This document shows, in pieces, positions 9,001 through 17,951 of a stretch of 64,000 bases of DNA; position 1 is the first letter of the stretch; each line of letters begins with the position of its first letter. Under the pieces are notes generated by a model that had not been told where the DNA came from, ran no database searches, and saw only the letters and a list, made by a program, of their open reading frames with translations. Source of the stretch: Chryseobacterium sp. R2A-55 (GTDB taxonomy: Bacteria; Bacteroidota; Bacteroidia; Flavobacteriales; Weeksellaceae); assembly GCF_021401085.1 (NCBI RefSeq), contig NZ_JACBFP010000001.1, positions 1-64,000 of the forward strand. Reading direction: 5' to 3'. The translations under genes were made by a program, and so were the position numbers.

Positions 9001-11982
9001 TTAGAAGTTCAGATTCGCTCCAAACACAACCTGTCTGCTTTTTGGAAACCCAGAATAGTCCACTGCAGGTGTCAAAGGATTTTGCCTTCTGGTGGAAACT
9101 TCCGGATCCATTCCTGAATATTTGGTCCAAATCCACACATTGTATCCCGAAACATATAATCTAAGTTTTGTCAAACCAATTGTTTTCACGAAATCCTCGG
9201 GTAACGAATACCCTAATGAAACCGTGTTCAACCTTAGGAATGAGCCATCTTCCACCGCCCAGTCGCTGAAAACATATCTAGGCATGTAAGGCGACCACAT
9301 AGAAGTATTGGCATTCAGTGCTGCCAATTCTGCAGGATCGGTCACCAAATTTCCTCCCGCATCAATATTGGTCCATCTCGTTCCGTCTGCCATGAATGTA
9401 TTCAAGTTTCTGTACTGTCCTGAAGGTGAAGATTGTGGAGCGGTACTGAATTCAATTTTGTTGGCATTATAAACCTGGTTTCCATAACTCCAATTGAACA
9501 CTGCAGTCAAATCGAAATTTTTCACGGTGGCATTTAAGGTAAATCCTCCTGTATGCTTTGGATTGGCGTTTCCAATCACTCCGCGGTCATTGGCATCCAC
9601 TTTACCATCACCATTGATGTCCACAAGTTTCATGGAACCCGGTTTCACCGTACCCACAATGGCGGAAGCATCTGCAATTCCTGCTTTCAGTTTATAAACA
9701 CCGCCTACGAAATCGAAATCAGAAACTTCATATCTTCCGGCATTTTGATAGCCATACATTAAGCCAAGTGGCATTCCCACATTGGTAATATAATCATATC
9801 CCACCGCAGATGACCAGTTGGAAGTCCAAAGGTAATGATCAAGTCCTCCCAATGATCGGATCTCATTTTCATTAAATGAAATATTGAATCCCAAACTCAG
9901 GGAATAGTCTTTCTTTTTAATTGCGTCAAAATTTAAGGAAGCTTCCACACCTTTATTCTGGGTTTCACCCAGGTTTCTGAACTGGGCGTCATAACCAGTT
10001 CCCGGAGTAGGAAACGCGATCAATAAATCTTTCGTATTGTTTTTGTATAAGTCAATTGCGCCGGTTAATCTTCCGTTAAAGAATTCATAGTCTAATCCAA
10101 AGTTTTGCGAAACCGTGGTCTCCCATTTCAAATCTGGATTGACCATGTAACTTCCTGGAGCCCAGTAATTAGTCACATTATTCACCCAAGTTGTGGTAAA
10201 AGGGCTGTACATTTGGATGGTTTGTCCGGTCAGGATATTGTTGTTTCCGGCTTGCCCGTAACTCGCTCTCAGTTTCAGGAGTCGAATCCAGGAAACATCT
10301 CTTAGGAAACTTTCCTCACTCATCTTCCAGGCTGCAGCCACCGACGGAAAATAGCCCCATCTATTTTCAGGCATGAATTTGCTGGAACCGTCTCCCCTGA
10401 AAGTTGCAGTCAACAAATATCTGTTCATGAATTCATAATTCAAACGGCTAAAGAAAGACAACAATCGATCATCCTGCAAATTCTGGTTATCCACAGAAAA
10501 CCATTTTCCCTGGGAAGTCAGATTCACAGCATCTTCAAAAGTGAATGATTTCGGAAAACCGTGAATGGTATTGGTAAGCACAGTTGATGAAAAATTATTG
10601 TATTCCATACCACCCATTAACTTTAGTGAATGATTGTCACCCAATAGTTCTTTGAAATCATAATTCAAAGTATTGGCAATCCTGAAGCTTTGATTTTCGG
10701 TATTGGTCATCGTCAATGCGGCCAAACCTTGGTATGCCTGCAGCGGCTTATTTTTTACATAATAGGTAGATCGTCCGTAAAAGCGATTATCGTGGTAATT
10801 GTAAAAATCCATCCCAATGTTGGACTGGAACTTCAGATTCTTAATAATAGTCCAGCCAAATCCCCCCTGAATGGTAAACGTTTTTCTGTTTTGCGACCTG
10901 TCGTTATCGGCAACGGCAATGTATGGATTGGTCAAATATCCTGCAACTGCCTCATCAGTATCGTCTGTTGTCAAAGCAGGAATATCAATTGGTGAATATC
11001 CTACACTGTGCCGAAGTCTTCCGTCTGTGTTGGAGAACTCTTTCTGCTCATTGGCACCACTTCCCTTGATATCGGTATTTGAATATCTGAAAGTAAATGA
11101 CAGATCCAGATTGTTTTTCGGCTTATTTTTCAGGTTAAAGGTGATATTATCTCTTTTGAATCCGGAACCAATCATAATTCCATCGTCCTTGTAACGGGCG
11201 AGGTTCAAGCTGAAGCTGGTCCTATCATTTCCGCCGCGTACCGCAAAATCGTTACTGTTTACAATCCCTGTGTTTCCATAGATTCTATCCTGCCAATCCA
11301 TTGGTGCATAAGATTTGTACTGGTCAATCTGGTTCCACGGCAGGAAATATTGGTTATAAGAATTTACATTTCCCAATAGTAACGCATCCTCATATTGCCA
11401 TTTGGCATAATCATAAGGAGACAATACGTCTATTTTTTTGGCTAAAAATTTATAACCCACAAACGAGTTCAAATTCCCGGAAATTTTACCGCCTTTCGCA
11501 CCTTTCGTGGTAATCAAAACCACACCGTAAGCACCTCTGGAACCATAAATCGCAGTGGAAGACGCATCTTTCAGCACGGTAATATTTTCGATATCAGACG
11601 GGGAAACCTCGCTCATGCCGCTCACCGGGAAACCATCCACAATAATCAGCGGTGAACTGTCCTGAGTAATGGAGCCACCACCACGGACTTTCAGTGAAAT
11701 TTCAGCGTCTGGAGATCCTTCTGTCGTGGTAATCTGAACTCCGGCAATCTTTCCGGTCAGCGCTTCTGCAACATTGGAAACAGGAATCTGTTTCAGAGCG
11801 TTTCCGCTCACAGTTGCCACTGAACCCGTCAAGTCACTTTTTCTTGCGGTTCCGTAACCGATTACAATGACCTCTTCAATCTGTTTCTCTTTCAGTGCGG
11901 AATCTTTTTTTTGCGCAACAACATCCACACCCATGAAAAACAGCGCTGCAATGCAAGTTACTCTTAAGGTAATATTCTTCAT
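9001..11982 (-). CDS. susC: SusC/RagA-family TonB-dependent outer-membrane transporter
   Basis: A 993-residue TonB-dependent transporter for pectin oligosaccharides. A signal peptide ends near VVAQ, and a TonB box EEVIVIGYG is found at about residues 36-44. The plug follows (VAEALTGKIAGVQI, VRGGGSITQDSSPLIIVDG, STAIYGSRGAYGVVLITTK), then the 22-strand barrel, ending with the aromatic VVFGANLNF. It lacks the roughly 80-residue carboxypeptidase-regulatory-like domain that many SusC proteins carry before the TonB box, nor is there a STN anti-sigma signalling domain. Expression is therefore not expected to use the TonB/anti-sigma route, which fits LacI control. It starts 15 bases after the GH28 gene. 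Confidence 0.93.
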   Translation of the reverse strand: MKNITLRVTCIAALFFMGVDVVAQKKDSALKEKQIEEVIVIGYGTARKSDLTGSVATVSGNALKQIPVSNVAEALTGKIAGVQITTTEGSPDAEISLKVRGGGSITQDSSPLIIVDGFPVSGMSEVSPSDIENITVLKDASSTAIYGSRGAYGVVLITTKGAKGGKISGNLNSFVGYKFLAKKIDVLSPYDYAKWQYEDALLLGNVNSYNQYFLPWNQIDQYKSYAPMDWQDRIYGNTGIVNSNDFAVRGGNDRTSFSLNLARYKDDGIMIGSGFKRDNITFNLKNKPKNNLDLSFTFRYSNTDIKGSGANEQKEFSNTDGRLRHSVGYSPIDIPALTTDDTDEAVAGYLTNPYIAVADNDRSQNRKTFTIQGGFGWTIIKNLKFQSNIGMDFYNYHDNRFYGRSTYYVKNKPLQAYQGLAALTMTNTENQSFRIANTLNYDFKELLGDNHSLKLMGGMEYNNFSSTVLTNTIHGFPKSFTFEDAVNLTSQGKWFSVDNQNLQDDRLLSFFSRLNYEFMNRYLLTATFRGDGSSKFMPENRWGYFPSVAAAWKMSEESFLRDVSWIRLLKLRASYGQAGNNNILTGQTIQMYSPFTTTWVNNVTNYWAPGSYMVNPDLKWETTVSQNFGLDYEFFNGRLTGAIDLYKNNTKDLLIAFPTPGTGYDAQFRNLGETQNKGVEASLNFDAIKKKDYSLSLGFNISFNENEIRSLGGLDHYLWTSNWSSAVGYDYITNVGMPLGLMYGYQNAGRYEVSDFDFVGGVYKLKAGIADASAIVGTVKPGSMKLVDINGDGKVDANDRGVIGNANPKHTGGFTLNATVKNFDLTAVFNWSYGNQVYNANKIEFSTAPQSSPSGQYRNLNTFMADGTRWTNIDAGGNLVTDPAELAALNANTSMWSPYMPRYVFSDWAVEDGSFLRLNTVSLGYSLPEDFVKTIGLTKLRLYVSGYNVWIWTKYSGMDPEVSTRRQNPLTPAVDYSGFPKSRQVVFGANLNF

Positions 11983-11997
11983 ATAGTTTTATATTTT

Positions 11998-13473
11998 TTA
12001 GTTCTGATGATATTCGGTTTTTACGCCGTTGATGGTGGTGTTAATCAATTTCAGATGCTCCACATTTTTCACCTTGAAATTACTTTTCACCTGATCAATC
12101 GTTACATTTTTGAAAATAACATTCTGAATTTTCGATTCTTCCAAACCTTCTGCGAAAATGGCATATTTCCCGCCGTTTTTCACGCTGATATTTTCCATCA
12201 AAATATTTCTGATCTGTGGAATGGCATTTCCTACTCTTTGCGAATAGTCTTTATAATCCATGGTAATATGCAAAACCGCTTCTTTCACTTCACCCACGGT
12301 AATGTTTTTCACGAAAAGCCCGTCCACCGATCCGCCTCTCACTTTATTGGTTTTCAGACGGATCGCCCGGTCCAATTCGGGTGAATCCATAAAATTATTG
12401 TACACAAAAACGTTTTTCACCCCCGCAGACATTTCACTCCCGATGACTACTCCACCGTGTCCGTCAACCATTTTGCAATCTCTCACGATGATATTTTCAG
12501 TCATTATCCCAACTCTTCTTCCCTCCTCATCACGCCCCGCTTTGATGGCGATACAGTCGTCTCCGGTATTGAAAATAGAATTTTTGATTAAGACATTTTG
12601 CGAATATTCGGGATCACAGCCATCATTATTAGGACCATGGCTCTGAATGTTTACTCCATCCACGATGACGTTCTTGCTCAACATAGGATGAATAATCCAA
12701 AAAGGTGCGTTCACGATCTTCACCCCCTGAATCAAAACATTCTCACATTCAAATGGCTCGATGAAGTTCGGACGCAGATATCTTCCGTTTCCGAAAATCC
12801 TTTGATCTACCGGAACATTTTTGTCCGCCATTTCCATTAACGCCGGAAGATTATTTTGATCCAGCTGACTTGGCATTCCTTTCACGAAACCATAATTCGC
12901 ACTTCCTTTCCAGGTCCACCAGTTGTCCGTACTCGCTTGTCCGTTCAAAGTTCCCTTACCCGTAACCGCGATATTCTTTTTTCCTTTCGCATAGATTAAG
13001 GGAGAATAGTTCATCAGCTGAAGTCCTTCGAATGAGGTGTGAACTAAAGGATAGAAGTCATCAGGATTGGTGCTGAACAACAATTCCGCACCTTCCTCCA
13101 AATGCAGGTTCACATTGTTATCCAAATGAATCGGACCCGTGAGGAACTTTCCGTTGGGAACCAATACTTTTCCGCCTCCTTCTTTTGAACATTTCTCGAT
13201 TGCTTTCTTAATGCTTAAGGTCGCCACCGTTTTCCCGTCCGCTATTGCTCCGAAATCTACAATATTGTAGGTCGCATTGCGGAATTTGGGTTCTGTAATC
13301 GATTTTTCTATTTTCAGCATTCTTTCCATTGGGAAGGATTCCTGAAAATTTTCTGCAGTTTCTGTTGATTTTTTAGAACTGCAATTCATCAGCAAAACCA
13401 TTGTGATAAAGGAGTAAGCTATTTTTAACCAATTCGCTGCTTCGCTTCCGGAAAAGAAATTACGTGTATTCAT
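11998..13473 (-). CDS. GH28 polygalacturonase-like lipoprotein
   Basis: A 491-residue glycoside hydrolase family 28 protein that would hydrolyse polygalacturonate or oligogalacturonides with inversion. The first 31 residues hold a hydrophobic stretch ending in a lipobox (MVLLMNC, Cys 31), so it is membrane-anchored, probably facing the periplasm or surface. GH28 landmarks are in order: NNDGCDP near 283, GDDCIAIK near 304, GHGGVVIGS near 338 and RLK near 372. These provide the catalytic Asp residues, the His, and the substrate-binding Arg/Lys. It is the first gene of the susCD operon and lies directly behind the operator at 13484-13497. Exo versus endo action cannot be told from the sequence. 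Confidence 0.92.
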   Translation of the reverse strand: MNTRNFFSGSEAANWLKIAYSFITMVLLMNCSSKKSTETAENFQESFPMERMLKIEKSITEPKFRNATYNIVDFGAIADGKTVATLSIKKAIEKCSKEGGGKVLVPNGKFLTGPIHLDNNVNLHLEEGAELLFSTNPDDFYPLVHTSFEGLQLMNYSPLIYAKGKKNIAVTGKGTLNGQASTDNWWTWKGSANYGFVKGMPSQLDQNNLPALMEMADKNVPVDQRIFGNGRYLRPNFIEPFECENVLIQGVKIVNAPFWIIHPMLSKNVIVDGVNIQSHGPNNDGCDPEYSQNVLIKNSIFNTGDDCIAIKAGRDEEGRRVGIMTENIIVRDCKMVDGHGGVVIGSEMSAGVKNVFVYNNFMDSPELDRAIRLKTNKVRGGSVDGLFVKNITVGEVKEAVLHITMDYKDYSQRVGNAIPQIRNILMENISVKNGGKYAIFAEGLEESKIQNVIFKNVTIDQVKSNFKVKNVEHLKLINTTINGVKTEYHQN

Positions 13474-13483
13474 AAATAATTAA

Positions 13484-13503
13484 TGCAATCGATTACAAAT
13501 ATA
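13484..13503 (-). promoter_or_regulatory. Promoter with LacI-family operator for the GH28-susCD operon
   Basis: Minus strand: -7 box TATATTTG (13503-13496) overlaps by two bases the palindrome TGTAATCGATTGCA (13497-13484). The predicted start of translation is only 11 bases further on. The site lies in the divergent gap between this operon and the LacI gene, so it may also autoregulate the repressor, whose start is 160 bases to the right. Confidence 0.75.
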
Positions 13504-13657
13504 TATAAATATTTTGTTACTTTGCATCATTAAACTGAAAATTTGTCTAAATTTACAAAGTGATTTATCTCATAGTGCTTCAATAAAGGGATTTGCGCCG
13601 ATAAAAAATTACATTCTGTTACATTTTGACGGTACAAAGAAAAAAAAATCAATTTTT

Positions 13658-14668
13658 ATGAACGGTAAAGTTACCATTTACGACATCGCAAAGAAACTCA
13701 ACATCACTGCAGCAACAGTTTCCCGAGCACTGAACGGAAACCAGAACATCAGCGAAAAAACCAGAAAGATGGTTTTGGAAGCCGCTCATGAGATGAATTA
13801 CAAGCAAAATAAACTGGCATTGGCTTTGAAGAGTGGCCGGAGCAACTATATCGGGGTCATTGTTCCCAGAATCAATACCAATTTCTTTGGTTCGGTCATC
13901 CGCGGATTGGAGGAAGAACTGAATGCAAAAGGGTTCAACATCATCATCACTCAAAGTCATAATGATGAGGCCATGGAAGCAAAAAACATTGAAACGCTGA
14001 TCGATTCACACGTTGATGCTATTTTCATCTCCTCTTCCAGTAAAAGCTCAAAGGCTCTGCAGAAAATTTTGGATGCCAAAATCCCGCTCATTTTCTTTGA
14101 CCGCCGAAAAATCATGGATCATGTAAGTTCTGTAACCATCGACGATTTTACCGGAGGCTATTTGGCGACCAAACATTTAATTGATACCGGTTGCAAAAGA
14201 ATTGCGCACATCGTTTCGGGACCGATCGAGCTTGAAATCTTCAGAGAACGACACAGGGGATACCAGCAAGCGTTGGAAGATCACCATATCGATTACCGAA
14301 AAGAATATGTACTAAAAACAAACTCAAGCATCGAAGAAGGGAAAAGGGCGATAGACCTCTTATTTAATTTGCCGGAAAAACCTGACGCGATCTTCTCCGC
14401 TTCCGACTTTGTGGCATTGGGCGCGATCCAGGAATTGCAGGCAAGAAATATAAAAGTTCCGGAAGAAGTCTCAGTCATAGGTTTTGCCAACGAACCTTTC
14501 ACCGAATTCCTGGAACTCTCTATCAGTACAGTGGACCAATTTCCTCTGGAAATGGGAAGAACCGCCGCAAGAGTTTATCTGAATCAGGAAACCAATCCTG
14601 AAAATAAGAACATCCAGAAGAAAGTGGTTCTGGAACCGAAGCTGATTTTGAGGAAATCTACGAGATAA
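13658..14668 (+). CDS. LacI/GalR-family repressor of the pectin locus
   Basis: A 336-residue transcription regulator. I placed the start at 13658 (MNGKVTIYDIAKKLNITAATVSRALNG) because the HTH of LacI proteins begins within the first residues. A longer frame from 13514 would add 48 residues unlike the family. The HTH is at about 4-24 and the hinge helix at 48-58 (NKLALALKSGRS). The periplasmic-binding-protein-like effector domain runs from 60 to 336. It probably responds to a galacturonate or KDG-type intermediate. Predicted targets are the four AATCGATT palindromes at 1365, 2350, 13484 and 24817. Effector identity is not visible in the sequence. Confidence 0.9.
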   Translation: MNGKVTIYDIAKKLNITAATVSRALNGNQNISEKTRKMVLEAAHEMNYKQNKLALALKSGRSNYIGVIVPRINTNFFGSVIRGLEEELNAKGFNIIITQSHNDEAMEAKNIETLIDSHVDAIFISSSSKSSKALQKILDAKIPLIFFDRRKIMDHVSSVTIDDFTGGYLATKHLIDTGCKRIAHIVSGPIELEIFRERHRGYQQALEDHHIDYRKEYVLKTNSSIEEGKRAIDLLFNLPEKPDAIFSASDFVALGAIQELQARNIKVPEEVSVIGFANEPFTEFLELSISTVDQFPLEMGRTAARVYLNQETNPENKNIQKKVVLEPKLILRKSTR

Positions 14669-14671
14669 GAA

Positions 14672-14697
14672 AATCCGTCCAAAATATTGAACGGATT
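14672..14697 (+). terminator. Weak terminator between convergent LacI and uxaA genes
   Basis: A 7-bp stem AATCCGT (14672-14678) / ACGGATT (14691-14697) with a 12-base loop lies just past the LacI stop codon. A clear T tract is missing, so this is a modest call. Confidence 0.45.
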
Positions 14698-14740
14698 CTA
14701 TTAATTTCGATTTAGTCCCAATCGCTACAGCGATCGCACT

Positions 14741-16351
14741 TTACAAAGAAACTCCTCCCCTTTTCCACGGGATGAAAACATCCTGTTTCAGTTCATCGGC
14801 TTTGGTTTTCACTTTTCCACTAGCCAAATCGATGATGTAATCCACAATTTCTTCGCCGACTTCCTGAATGGTTTTCTCACCGGTAATCACGGTTCCGGCA
14901 TTGACGTCTATGATATCTGACATTCTCTCGGAAACGCCTGTATTGGAAGAAATCTTCACAACCGGAGCAATTGGGTTTCCCATCGGATTTCCCAAACCAG
15001 TGGTAAACAAAACTATCGATGCTCCAGAACCCACCAATCCGGTTGTACATTCGGCATCATTTCCCGGAGTGTTCAGCAAATTGAGCCCGGCTCTTGAAAC
15101 ATATTCGCCGTAATCCAGCACATCTACCACCGGTGAAGTTCCGCCTTTTTTAGCGGCACCTGCAGATTTCATGGCATCAGTAATCAATCCGTCTTTGATA
15201 TTTCCCGGACTAGGATTCATGTCGAAACCCGAACCTGCTGCAACTACCGATTTCTCGAAATCCTGCATCAAGCCAATAAATTTATCAGCTTTTTCAGCAT
15301 CTACGCAGCGATTCATCAGTTCCTGCTCCACTCCGCACAATTCGGGAAATTCCGCTAAAATTGTTTTTCCGCCCAATGCTGCAAAAATATCAGAAACTAC
15401 TCCCAATGCAGGGTTCGCTGAAATTCCTGAGAATCCGTCTGAACCACCACACTCTAAACCGATGGTCAATTTGGAAACCGGCGCCGGTTTTCTTTCAATT
15501 TTATTGGCACGTTTGATGGCTTCAAGGGAATCCCTTATGATCAGCTGCATCATTTCATCTGTGGTTCCAATTTCCTGCTGCTCGAAAGTAAGCACTTCCT
15601 TACCGAGGTTTGGATTCATTTCGCTCAAAGCGTTTTTAAAAATCTCTACCTGAAGATTCTGGCAACCCAGGCTCAAAACCGTTGCTCCAGCTACATTGGG
15701 ATTATTAACATAGCCAGCGAAAAGTTTTGCCAGAAGATCTGAATCCTGTCTGATTCCTCCACAACCCCCTTCGTGGCGAAGAAATTTCAGTTCGACGTTG
15801 TCAAGATAATTTTCGTCTCGATTTTTTTTCGGTTCCTCTTCAACGGGACCGCCCAGCAAAGAGCGAAGATATCTGGTATGCGGATCCTCTTCTTTCGGCA
15901 TCAGTTCCTTAAAGACTGCTTCCAGTTTTTCCACATTCTTATTTTCGCAGAAAACCAGCGGGAAAAACATCCACACGTTTTTCACCCCAACCTGTCCATC
16001 TGCACGGTGATATCCCATGAAGGTTTTGTCTTTCCATCGGTCAACGTTGGGGATATCCCAGCCAAGGTCGCCCGTTTTCTTTGTTGCTTTTTCGCTTTGG
16101 TGCTTCACATTTTCTGTAGTCAGAACTTCGCCTTTTTTAATAGGGAGATTTGCCTTTCCCACCAAAACGCCGTACATCACAATCGGATCACCCACCGCAA
16201 AATCGTGTTCAGCCATTTTGTGCTTGGCGTTCACATCGGTCATGGCAACGAAATCTTTTCCGTTAAAATGGTGAGTTTCCCCAGATTTTATATCAGCTAA
16301 AGCAACCAGCACATTGTCGCTTGGATTTACTTTTATAAGTTTATTTTCCAT
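14741..16351 (-). CDS. uxaA: Altronate dehydratase
   Basis: A 536-residue enzyme that dehydrates D-altronate to 2-keto-3-deoxygluconate (KDG), the third step of galacturonate breakdown. The N-terminal SAF domain (about 10-85; NVLVALADIKSGETHHF, GDPIVMYGVLVGKA) is followed by the UxaA/GarD core, with GRADGQVGVKN-type sequence near 115, HEGGCGGIRQD near 195 and LECGGSDGFSG near 300. The length and the fused two-domain form match the family. It is the last gene of the kduI-uxaA operon, 51 bases after uxaB, and faces the LacI gene. Confidence 0.95.
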   Translation of the reverse strand: MENKLIKVNPSDNVLVALADIKSGETHHFNGKDFVAMTDVNAKHKMAEHDFAVGDPIVMYGVLVGKANLPIKKGEVLTTENVKHQSEKATKKTGDLGWDIPNVDRWKDKTFMGYHRADGQVGVKNVWMFFPLVFCENKNVEKLEAVFKELMPKEEDPHTRYLRSLLGGPVEEEPKKNRDENYLDNVELKFLRHEGGCGGIRQDSDLLAKLFAGYVNNPNVAGATVLSLGCQNLQVEIFKNALSEMNPNLGKEVLTFEQQEIGTTDEMMQLIIRDSLEAIKRANKIERKPAPVSKLTIGLECGGSDGFSGISANPALGVVSDIFAALGGKTILAEFPELCGVEQELMNRCVDAEKADKFIGLMQDFEKSVVAAGSGFDMNPSPGNIKDGLITDAMKSAGAAKKGGTSPVVDVLDYGEYVSRAGLNLLNTPGNDAECTTGLVGSGASIVLFTTGLGNPMGNPIAPVVKISSNTGVSERMSDIIDVNAGTVITGEKTIQEVGEEIVDYIIDLASGKVKTKADELKQDVFIPWKRGGVSL

Positions 16352-16402
16352 TATTTACTAAATTTTGAGTGGGGTTTACCGCAATCACTCGTTGTTTAAA
16401 AT

Positions 16403-17872
16403 TTAACCGAAATGTTTAATATAGGCTTCGTACCCGTTTTCAATTCCCTTTTCATTGACCTTCTGGATGGCATCAACAATCGCTTCCCGCAATCCATCTA
16501 CTTTGTTCAAATCCTGTCCCCAGAATTCTTCCTTCGCCAAAACTTCTTTCACGGTTTCATTCAGATCCGAATTCGACCAGGCTTTGTTCATCGCTTCTAA
16601 AATATCTGCAGAATCTTTCACCGGGAGTTTTTTGCCATTCCAATCTTTGCCATAAAAACGAATCAGACAGGCAAAACCGAACACCAAACGGTGGGGCAGT
16701 TTTCCATTTTGCTCAAAATATTCCAAAATCGTCGGCAGTACGCGGACTTTAAATTTTGAAACTGAATTCAAAGCGATATCTGACAAAAGGTGACGGATAA
16801 ACGGATTTCTGAAGCGATCCAGAACTTCCTCAGTGAAGTTCCGCAATTCTGTTTTGTCCATATCCAAAGTCGGTACAATCTCATCGAAAGCAATCTTGGA
16901 AACAAAATCCATGGTGAAAGGATTTTCCACCGTTTCCTGCACGGTTTCATTTCCGTACATAATCGAAAACGGCACCATTGCGGTATGGATTCCGTTCAGG
17001 ATCCTCACTTTTCTATTTCGGTACGGCTGCATGTCTGAAACGATTTTCACGTCAAGTCCAATTTTGTCAAAAGGTAATTTTTGCTTCAACTTTTCATCAC
17101 CTTCAATTACCCATAGGAAAAACGGTTCTGCCGCCACCATGAATTTGTCATGGTAATCTATTCTCTGACCAAATGATTCCGCCTCTTCTCTTGGATAACC
17201 CGGAACGATTCTATCCACCAAAGTATTATGGAAAGTACATGCGTCATTAATCCAAGCTGCAAATTCAGTCTCCAAATTCCATAAATCGCAGAATTTCAGC
17301 AGAATTTCCTTCAAAGTATCTGCATTATAATTGATCAGTTCGCAGGGAATGATGGTCAAACCTTTGTCTTTGTCACCCTTAAAATGTTTGAATCTTTCGT
17401 ATAAAACCGCTGCAACTTTCGCAGGATAGGATTTTGGGCAATCTTCGGAAAGCACGTCTGTCTCCACCAACTCAATCCCGGCTTCTGTAGTATTCGAAAT
17501 GATAAACTCCAAAGAATCCAATTTCGCAACGTCCAAAAGCGCCTGGAAGTCTTTATACGGATTAATGGTTTTCACGATATTATCAACCAAATGAATTTCC
17601 TGAATTTTATGACCATTTTTCACACCATTTAAGAAGACGGTGTACATGGCATCCTGTTCGTCCAGCAACTCCACTACTCCTCCCGGAAGTGGCTGCACAG
17701 CTGCAACTCCCGCATTATAATCCAACTTTTGATTCAGTTGATGGAACGCATAATCTACGAATGCTCTGAGGAAATTTCCCTCCCCGAATTGAAGGATTTT
17801 GATTGGTAAAATCTTTCCGCTGCCAAAATCTTTACGGTTTAACTGAATTTTTGTATTTGTCGCTGTTTCCAT
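16403..17872 (-). CDS. uxaB: Tagaturonate reductase (altronate oxidoreductase)
   Basis: A 489-residue member of the mannitol dehydrogenase family that reduces D-tagaturonate to D-altronate with NADH. The N-terminal Rossmann part starts ILQFGEGNFLRAFVDYAF (about 26-43). The C-terminal helical domain contains KVRILNGIHTAMVPFSI near 292, with the family's Lys, Asn and His. It is placed between exuT and uxaA in the same operon, 79 bases after exuT. A fructuronate reductase (UxuB) is a related alternative, but uxaA and uxaC neighbours favour the galacturonate branch. Confidence 0.94.
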   Translation of the reverse strand: METATNTKIQLNRKDFGSGKILPIKILQFGEGNFLRAFVDYAFHQLNQKLDYNAGVAAVQPLPGGVVELLDEQDAMYTVFLNGVKNGHKIQEIHLVDNIVKTINPYKDFQALLDVAKLDSLEFIISNTTEAGIELVETDVLSEDCPKSYPAKVAAVLYERFKHFKGDKDKGLTIIPCELINYNADTLKEILLKFCDLWNLETEFAAWINDACTFHNTLVDRIVPGYPREEAESFGQRIDYHDKFMVAAEPFFLWVIEGDEKLKQKLPFDKIGLDVKIVSDMQPYRNRKVRILNGIHTAMVPFSIMYGNETVQETVENPFTMDFVSKIAFDEIVPTLDMDKTELRNFTEEVLDRFRNPFIRHLLSDIALNSVSKFKVRVLPTILEYFEQNGKLPHRLVFGFACLIRFYGKDWNGKKLPVKDSADILEAMNKAWSNSDLNETVKEVLAKEEFWGQDLNKVDGLREAIVDAIQKVNEKGIENGYEAYIKHFG

Positions 17873-17951
17873 TTCGGATTGTAAATTTTAAAATCAATGC
17901 TGATTTTGTCTAATTGTTAATTCTAAATTATTAAGTATTATTGACCGTAAG

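Noticed and set aside
13514-13657. Longer N-terminus of the LacI regulator
   Set aside because: LacI proteins begin with the HTH; the extra 48 residues are unrelated and cover the likely promoter region.
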